NCBI RefSeq assembly: GCF_023746555.1
Contig: NZ_CP098755.1
Span: 3,297,001-3,361,000, forward strand
DNA length: 64,000 nt
Direction of reading: 5' to 3'
From: Brevibacillus ruminantium
GTDB taxonomy: Bacteria > Bacillota > Bacilli > Brevibacillales > Brevibacillaceae
Part shown: positions 58,861 through 64,000 of the stretch, piece after piece
How the letters are laid out: each line of letters begins with the position of its first letter
Numbering within the stretch: the stretch's first letter is position 1
Notes under the pieces: model-generated
Told to the model about the DNA's origin: nothing
The model's database searches: none
Seen by the model: only the letters and a program-made list of their open reading frames with translations
Position numbers and translations under genes: made by a program

Positions 58861-60576
58861 TTACCTCACGCGGGAATACAGGGCAGCATCATCTGAAACT
58901 GGAATTTTGATCATTCCCTCTGCCAGGTCAAGCAACTCCCAACTTTTTTTCAGGCCGTCCCAGAGCTGGTAGCGCAATCCGTCATCCACGATCAGGTACG
59001 GACCAAAGGAACGCATTTCCCCGCGGGCCAAGGGGATCTCCCGCAAAGGTTTGCCGATCTGCCACCAATAATATTTGGTGCTTTTTTCTTTTCCCGTTCT
59101 TTTCACGACAGCCCGCCCGTTGTCATCAGCCCAGATCAGTTCGCCCGCAGTGGTCCAGGACTGTCCCTGTCGCGATGTAAACTGGACCGTCAGTTTCCCA
59201 TTAACTGACGTAGTGGTATACACGCCATTGCTGCGAACCCGGATGGGCAGAGCAGGATAATTCTCACGTGGCTGAAGAGAAACTTCTCCAAAAGACTCCG
59301 TCTTCTCCCATGCCAGCGAGTCCAGCCGATAGGTTCTTCTTTCAATGACGTACCGGTTTTTAACACCGGTAGGCAAAAGGTCGACTACATAAACGCTCCC
59401 TGCTTCTTTGTCCACAGCACTCTCCAGTGCGATCATCCCGGTATTCCTCTCATCAAACATAAGCTTCTTTTCACCGCTGGATACGTGATAGACCGTCCCT
59501 GTTTTTTCCCCGATGTAGAGGAATCGTTCCTGATCCAGCCATTGGAGGGTGACATGCGGTGACGTGCCTGGGGTTGTATAGTCGTGCTCGATGAATACAG
59601 GCGGCATGCCTGCTCTCTCAAGCACAAGTGCCGCAGTAATTCCCCCCTTCTTATAAAGATTGCTCCCCCGTCGGATCATGCCTACATAGCTTTTTTGATC
59701 GGGCGAGAGGAACATCTGCTGGTAAAAGGAGTCGTACGGGCTCATGCCCACAACCTTGCTGGCCGGATAGGTTAACCAGGTGCGCTTTTCTTTTTTATGA
59801 AGGGCGACATACCGGTATTCCTCTGGAAGGTAATTGCCTGTTTGAGAATGAAATTGAGTGAGATCAAGTGCATACCCTTTCATTTGTCGAATGTCCAACG
59901 AAATGGTCTGTTCATCCAGCCAGACAGCTGGATAACCGTTGACCGGCCGCCCTTTTTCCAGTTTTCCGACCATCGGTTCAGAAAAATGCAAGGCCAATTG
60001 CCCGATCCCCTCTGTCAGGAATAGGGAACTGGAGTCTTTACCCTCTGGCAGCAGCATGACGGCCCCCTCCGATCGAAAAGGCTCAATCGTCACCTTCAAG
60101 GGGTCCATTCGCTTCAGCACAACCGTCGGAATATTCCCAAAACGAAAGGCAAATTGGTCAGTTATTTCAGAAAAATACATGGATAGTTGATAATTTCCAG
60201 ATGAGACCTCACGTACAGATGTGCTGAATTTGACATCGCCATATACTTCTACTTGGGACAAGAAATTCTCAGCTGCTTCCAGTGATTTTCCAGTCGCAAC
60301 ATCAATATGAATAAATGCTTCATTTTTGTGCAGGCCAAGTTGGATCGGCTCCTTGGGCATACGTCCCTTTTCAAACTCGGCTACCGGCCAACTTAACTGT
60401 TCGTCACGCTGCCCGATGGTAAGCCGCTGAAATGCCTGCTCAAATAACTGTTTATTTCCCGCCAGGACTTTTCGCGTTGTTTCTTCCGCCAGATTTGCCT
60501 GATAGGTTTTCAAAATCGTCCAGATGGAAGCAATGCAAATCGTGCCGAGAATACAGAGCAGAAGCCACCTCTTCAC
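58861..60576 (-). CDS. Signal-anchored extracytoplasmic protein, propeller-like, unknown
   Basis: About 571 residues starting at GTG 60576 after GGAGG. An N-terminal signal anchor (RWLLLCILGTICIASIW) is followed by a region of Ig-like character (about 90-240: QLALHFSEPMVG, SLDIRQMKGYALDL) and a C-terminal half with propeller-like WD-type strands (TLQWLDQERFLYIGEKTG, GELIWADDNGRAVV). No catalytic motif recognised. It is exported or membrane-attached; the role is unknown. Confidence 0.65.
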   Translation of the reverse strand: MKRWLLLCILGTICIASIWTILKTYQANLAEETTRKVLAGNKQLFEQAFQRLTIGQRDEQLSWPVAEFEKGRMPKEPIQLGLHKNEAFIHIDVATGKSLEAAENFLSQVEVYGDVKFSTSVREVSSGNYQLSMYFSEITDQFAFRFGNIPTVVLKRMDPLKVTIEPFRSEGAVMLLPEGKDSSSLFLTEGIGQLALHFSEPMVGKLEKGRPVNGYPAVWLDEQTISLDIRQMKGYALDLTQFHSQTGNYLPEEYRYVALHKKEKRTWLTYPASKVVGMSPYDSFYQQMFLSPDQKSYVGMIRRGSNLYKKGGITAALVLERAGMPPVFIEHDYTTPGTSPHVTLQWLDQERFLYIGEKTGTVYHVSSGEKKLMFDERNTGMIALESAVDKEAGSVYVVDLLPTGVKNRYVIERRTYRLDSLAWEKTESFGEVSLQPRENYPALPIRVRSNGVYTTTSVNGKLTVQFTSRQGQSWTTAGELIWADDNGRAVVKRTGKEKSTKYYWWQIGKPLREIPLARGEMRSFGPYLIVDDGLRYQLWDGLKKSWELLDLAEGMIKIPVSDDAALYSRVR

Positions 60577-60640
60577 AAAAACTCCTCCTGAGTTCTCTCT
60601 TACCAACATAGTATCACAATGTATAGTTTTTGGGATGGAA

Positions 60641-60683
60641 GAAAAGCCCCCTCGCGGCGTTATTTCCTGCCAGACGAGGGGGA
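60641..60683 (-). terminator. Terminator of the deoxynucleoside kinase operon
   Basis: Minus strand CCCCCTCG...CGAGGGGG then CTTTTC. Confidence 0.7.
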
Positions 60684-60689
60684 CGCAGC

Positions 60690-61376
60690 TTACCGGTGAT
60701 ACGATCGTCCCAGATTTATTTTTTCCGCAACGCGGGAAAGAACAACTTCCACGGATGACATATCTTCCACCACATCGTATTCGTTAATGTTGATTCGTAG
60801 TACCGGACACGTCGAGAAGTTGCTGATCCAATCCTCATAGCGATTAAACAAATCACGCCAGTATTCGATCGGTGTCTGCTGTTCCATGGGTCGTCCTCTT
60901 TCCTGGACGCGATCGATGATATCGTCAAAGCTGCCCTCCAGATAGATCAGGATGTCCGGGTGGGGGAAGTACGGCGTCATGACCATCGCTTCGAACAACT
61001 GGGTATAGGTATGAAAATCCTCTTCTGTCATATGTCCTTGCTCATAGAGCATCCGCGCGAAGATTCCGGTGTCTTCGTAAATGGAGCGGTCTTGTACAAA
61101 ACCGCCCCCGTATTCAAACATCCGTTTTTGCTCTTTAAACCGCTCCGCTAAAAAAAAGACCTGCAAATGGAAACCCCAACGCGAGAGATCCTCATAAAAT
61201 TTCCCCAGGTACGGGTTGTTATCCACTTTCTCCACGGATACCCGAAAGCCGAGCAGATCGGCCAAAGCATGGGTAAAGGTAGACTTCCCCACACCGACCG
61301 TGCCGCCAATGGTAATGACTGCATTACTCGGTATCCCGTATTTTTCGCGAAGATCACTATTCTTAAAACCTGACAT
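60690..61376 (-). CDS. dgk: Deoxynucleoside kinase, deoxyguanosine-kinase type
   Basis: A 228-residue P-loop kinase. The Walker A is GGTVGVGKST (about 24-33). The family motif VEKVDNNPYLGKFYED (about 48-63) and QDRSIYED (the DRS motif, about 95) follow, with lid ERGRPMEQ. It phosphorylates purine deoxynucleosides in salvage; B. subtilis has the dGK/dCK pair in tandem as here. The second kinase gene lies 48 bases upstream on the same strand. Confidence 0.88.
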   Translation of the reverse strand: MSGFKNSDLREKYGIPSNAVITIGGTVGVGKSTFTHALADLLGFRVSVEKVDNNPYLGKFYEDLSRWGFHLQVFFLAERFKEQKRMFEYGGGFVQDRSIYEDTGIFARMLYEQGHMTEEDFHTYTQLFEAMVMTPYFPHPDILIYLEGSFDDIIDRVQERGRPMEQQTPIEYWRDLFNRYEDWISNFSTCPVLRININEYDVVEDMSSVEVVLSRVAEKINLGRSYHR

Positions 61377-61424
61377 GAACGTAACTCCTTCTATCCACAG
61401 TAATCAAGAGAAAACAGGCAGAAA

Positions 61425-62060
61425 CTAGGATTCCTGCCATGCATGCATATACGGTTTGACCTGCTCCAGTACATATTGAAGATCCTTTGGTCTATGTACA
61501 AAATCAAGATCATCACACTGGAATTTAATGACAGGAACTTCAGGATGGCGTTTTTCAAACGCTTTCATAAATTCGTTGTAATCGGCGATCAGTCTCTCCA
61601 TATAAGCGACATCCATTTTCCGCTCTACATCCCGGTCACGCATTTCAATTCGATTCATAACCGTCTCGATGGAGGCCGTCAGATAAATAACCAGATGAGC
61701 CTGCGGAAGCCCCTCAGTGAGGATATCATAAATCTTCAGATACTTGGGCAGATTGTCTCCATCCAGGGTACGCTTGGCAAAGATCGTATTCTTGAAAATA
61801 TTATAATCGGCAACCACAGATGTCCCTTGTTGCAGGTAGTTTCGATCAATATCTTGCAACTGCTTGTACCGATTACAGAGGAAAAACATCTCCAACTGGA
61901 AGCTCCACTCGGCAATATTTTCATAAAATTTTCCCAGAAAGGGATTTTCATACACGATTTCTTCCAGCAGTTTTAAATCAAATGCCTTGCTTAGTTCATG
62001 GGACAGCGATGTCTTGCCAATGCCAATCGGTCCCTCAATGGTCACAAAAATAGGCTTCAT
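61425..62060 (-). CDS. dck: Deoxynucleoside kinase, deoxyadenosine/deoxycytidine type
   Basis: About 211 residues. The P-loop is EGPIGIGKTS (about 9-18), then LEEIVYENPFLGKFYEN and ADYNIFKN in place of the DRS motif, which is the dAK/dCK variant. The lid is RDRDVERKMD. ATG 62060 follows AGGACG. It forms a salvage pair with the dGK gene; the two are paralogues of about equal length. Confidence 0.88.
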   Translation of the reverse strand: MKPIFVTIEGPIGIGKTSLSHELSKAFDLKLLEEIVYENPFLGKFYENIAEWSFQLEMFFLCNRYKQLQDIDRNYLQQGTSVVADYNIFKNTIFAKRTLDGDNLPKYLKIYDILTEGLPQAHLVIYLTASIETVMNRIEMRDRDVERKMDVAYMERLIADYNEFMKAFEKRHPEVPVIKFQCDDLDFVHRPKDLQYVLEQVKPYMHAWQES

Positions 62061-62164
62061 AATCGTCCTACAAATCCTTTCCCAGATATGAGAGCCTCCA
62101 TATTGTAGCACGGAATAACAAGTTTTGTCGAAAAGATTCGGATAATGTCTAAGGCAGAGCAAAC

Positions 62165-62203
62165 CGCCACTCCCGGATGAGAGGAAGCGGTTTTGCGGTC
62201 AGG
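62165..62203 (-). terminator. Terminator of the splB locus
   Basis: Minus strand AAACCGC and GGCGGTTT around an 18-base loop, overlapping the splB stop. Confidence 0.6.
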
Positions 62204-62546
62204 TGAAGTATTCAATTTTGGACTTGGGAAACAGGCGGGCAATCTCCTTTTCCAGATGCTCCTTCAACGCTTTCGCCTGCAGGTCCGGGTACACGTATTT
62301 TCCCCTCCCGTATTTCCCCCATTTGTACTTGCGCTCTTCTTCGTTCATTTCCAGCTTGGTTTTGGGGTATCGCTGAAGGATCAACTTCTTGGCCACCTTG
62401 GTAAAGCGATGCTGAATCAATTCAAACGTAAGATCCTCCATCGCTTCAGGTACGAGTTGATCGCGGAGCCGCTCCAACAGATCGGTATAACCCTTTTCCC
62501 ACCCCGCAAACCAGTAAAGAGGAGCCAAATTGAACGCTCCCGCCAC
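62199..62546 (-). pseudogene. splB: Spore photoproduct lyase, C-terminal part
   Basis: From about 62529 downward the frame reads as the C-terminal third of SplB: LAPLYWFAGWEKGYTDLL, LTFELIQHRFTKVAKKLIL, YPKTKLEMNEEERKYKWGKYG and the closing KIEYFT. The first five codons of the frame (to 62531) come from the right end of the inserted TnpB element. The radical SAM N-terminal part lies beyond the insertion, so no full enzyme can be made. The sequence shows no further stop or shift, which suggests a recent disruption. Confidence 0.9.
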
Positions 62547-62700
62547 TTAGCCTACTTGCGTTTGCTTGAAGTGGGGGATTCTTGGGTAATGACTTCTACC
62601 GAAGCCAAATGTACCAAGCGATCCCTGTGCGACCCACAGTTAAGTCAGGGTGACCCCTAACAATCGAAGTCCTTCTTGCTCAATATTCCTGCTTGCATTG
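62531..62700 (-). ncRNA. Predicted omega (right-end) RNA of TnpB
   Basis: By analogy with characterised TnpB systems, the guide RNA scaffold spans the 3' end of tnpB and the right-end hairpins. The guide is then read from the flanking DNA, here splB sequence beginning TTTGGCTCCTCTTTACTGG. Boundaries are inferred from position only. Confidence 0.4.
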
Positions 62701-63758
62701 ATATCGCGATCATGTATGGTTCCACACGATGGACATTCCCATTCACGTAGATTAAGGTTCTTTACCTCTTTATGGCGATATCCACAAGAGAGATTTGAAC
62801 ATAGCTGACTGGATGGAAACTGTTTGTCTACGATACTGATGATTCTACCGTACCATTTTGCCTTGTATTCAACCATGGTACGAAAGGCAGCCCATGAGGC
62901 ATCCGCGATTGATTTGGCCATCATGTGATTTTTGACCATGTTTTCTACTTGCAAGTCCTCCATACAGATCACTTGGTTTTCGCGAATCAGTCTGGCAGAG
63001 AGCTTGTGGAGAAAATCGTGGCGGGTGTTAAACAATTTTTCGTGTAAGCCAGCCACTTTGACCCGTGCCTTTTCCCGATTTTTCCCTCCCTTCTGTCTGC
63101 GAGAAAGGATTCGTTGCCATCTGGCTAGTTGCTTCTCATATTTTCGGTAATTCTTGGGATTCGCTATTTTTTCGCCAGTGGAAAGCGTAGCAAAGACCTT
63201 GATCCCAAGATCAACCCCTACCGTTTGTTCGACTTGTTTGAGTGGTTTGATTTCCACTTTACTGAGAATGGAAACAAAATACTTTCCGGATGGTTTGCGC
63301 CTGATGGTAGCAGACATGATGCGTCCTTCTATTTCTTTTGACTTGGCATATTTCACAAGTCCCAGTTTCGGAAGTTTCACATGTTTACCGACCAATTCTA
63401 TATTTCCATTGGTGTACTTCGTTGTGTAGGATTGCACAAGATTCTTCTTACTTTTGAATCTGGGCCGATCATTTTGTCCCTTGAAAAACCGCGCGAAGCT
63501 GTCTCCCAAATTCTTTACAGTCGTTTGAATGGCAATGGAATCTGCTTCTTTTAGCCATCCATACATGGTTTTGAGAGCCGGAAGTTGTGAGGAGCAACGA
63601 CGATACGTTAGTCCTTTCCCTGTTTCCTGATACGATTGATTCCACTTGTCGAGGAAATGATTGAACACAAACCGGCAGCATCCAATCGTTTTGTTGATGA
63701 GCGTGGCCTGTTCTGGTGTTGGATATAGACGGAATTGAAACGCTTTGTATTGTTCCAT
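62640..63758 (-). CDS. tnpB: RNA-guided endonuclease TnpB
   Basis: A 372-residue IS605 OrfB/TnpB protein, ancestor-type of Cas12. The N-terminal helix-turn-helix/WED region (about 1-170) is followed by RuvC I GVDLGIK (Asp, about 192), Ruv[13 protein letters not shown] (Glu, about 278), a zinc ribbon (CSNLSC and CPSC, about 320-342) and Ruv[14 protein letters not shown] (Asp, about 349). All catalytic residues are present, so the nuclease is probably active. An AAAGGGGGTG site precedes the ATG. Confidence 0.93.
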   Translation of the reverse strand: MEQYKAFQFRLYPTPEQATLINKTIGCCRFVFNHFLDKWNQSYQETGKGLTYRRCSSQLPALKTMYGWLKEADSIAIQTTVKNLGDSFARFFKGQNDRPRFKSKKNLVQSYTTKYTNGNIELVGKHVKLPKLGLVKYAKSKEIEGRIMSATIRRKPSGKYFVSILSKVEIKPLKQVEQTVGVDLGIKVFATLSTGEKIANPKNYRKYEKQLARWQRILSRRQKGGKNREKARVKVAGLHEKLFNTRHDFLHKLSARLIRENQVICMEDLQVENMVKNHMMAKSIADASWAAFRTMVEYKAKWYGRIISIVDKQFPSSQLCSNLSCGYRHKEVKNLNLREWECPSCGTIHDRDINASRNIEQEGLRLLGVTLT

Positions 63759-63864
63759 GGAGTTTCACCCCCTTTAAGAACACTTGTTCTTAGTCCAGTT
63801 TACCATGTAATTCCAAAGAAGTCGACCATTCATCTCCCACTTATAGAAGGTAGGAGTCTTCTGG

Positions 63865-64000
63865 TCAAATAATGATAAATCCAAGCGGATATCCCGCCCT
63901 CGCCACTTTTCCAGCCGCTTCAATGCGCTGTTCAAATGAAGAGGTGCCCGGCTCAAAGTTTTTGATCACATAATCAGCGTTCATGCTGAAACGGAAACGG
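63865..64000 (-). pseudogene. splB: Spore photoproduct lyase, N-terminal part (continues beyond window)
   Basis: From the window edge the minus frame reads RFRFSMNADYVIKNFEPGTS, then FEQRIEAAGKVARAGYPLGFI, the radical SAM barrel of SplB. After GFI it enters the inserted element and stops at TGA 63867-63865. Joining this to 62529 downward restores the family order GFI-LAPLYW. The CxxxCxxC cluster region must lie outside the window. Confidence 0.88.

Larger units (their letters stand above)
62531..63870 (-). mobile_element. IS1341-type (IS200/IS605) element with tnpB only
   Basis: An element of about 1.34 kb containing tnpB but no tnpA. The right end has the stem CCCACTT...AAGTGG and finishes near GCGTTCAA at 62531. 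The left end has imperfect palindromes (TCTCCCACTTATAGAAGG region, 63834-63853). There is no target duplication, as expected for IS200/IS605. It interrupts splB. Exact ends are uncertain by a few bases. Lacking TnpA, it needs one in trans; the TnpA remnant at 3118-3431 is broken. Confidence 0.85.

Overview
This 64 kb window looks like ordinary chromosome of a spore-forming member of the Firmicutes, most likely Brevibacillus or a close relative. That assignment is inference. It rests on a type B RNase P RNA, S-box and T-box leaders, an alpha/beta-type SASP, spore photoproduct lyase halves, a Spo0E-like phosphatase, YfkAB, a YitJ-type fused enzyme, strong GGAGG ribosome sites and moderate GC. 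There is no CRISPR array, rRNA or recognisable tRNA.

Layout. 1-5 kb: truncated TetR gene, two-domain SnoaL-like gene, YhgE/Pip-like membrane protein, then a decayed mobile patch (KTR-domain gene fused to a broken IS200 transposase) and a secreted or anchored alpha/beta hydrolase behind a histidine-kinase scrap. 5-14 kb: exoA, DUF817, MFS, prfC, an M32 carboxypeptidase and mug. 13.5-15.5 kb: an Rrf2 regulator with two predicted operators, an NAD(P)H-binding protein and an FMN reductase. 15.6-21.2 kb: a SAM-riboswitch operon, metH-yitJ. 21.3-23.6 kb: a sporulation/quorum-sensing cluster (below). 24-30 kb: T-box argS, endonuclease IV, TetR plus MFS pair, universal stress protein. 30.7-41 kb: HD-GYP protein, asparagine synthase, rnpB, gamma-carbonic anhydrase, DUF1385, yfkAB, SASP, nitrilase, LysM protein, ECF sigma/anti-sigma pair. 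41-52.5 kb: class I fumarase, beta-propeller and TPR proteins, MBL hydrolase, orphan ABC ATPase, two GGDEF proteins, uvsE. 52.5-64 kb: repeat-rich coat-like protein, hutH with a cre site and an attenuator-like leader, several housekeeping enzymes, two deoxynucleoside kinases, and splB split by a TnpB element.

The most interesting region is 21.48-23.59 kb on the minus strand. A 455-residue XRE-HTH plus helical-repeat protein is followed, with an 8-base overlap, by a 41-codon gene encoding a peptide with an export-type N terminus. This is the architecture of an RRNPP receptor-pheromone pair. Just downstream, in the same direction, lies a 56-residue Spo0E-like phosphatase with the SQxLD signature. 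The upstream regions of the receptor and of the Spo0E-like gene share an 18-base element differing at one position, in the same orientation. I infer that the peptide-responsive regulator controls itself and a Spo0A~P phosphatase, linking cell-cell signalling to sporulation.

The second notable locus is the right end. Spore photoproduct lyase is interrupted by an IS1341-type element that encodes TnpB but no TnpA, so the main spore UV repair enzyme is probably lost while uvsE (51.5 kb) remains. Many start sites given here were moved from the longest frame to the ATG/GTG/TTG that has a properly spaced ribosome binding site.
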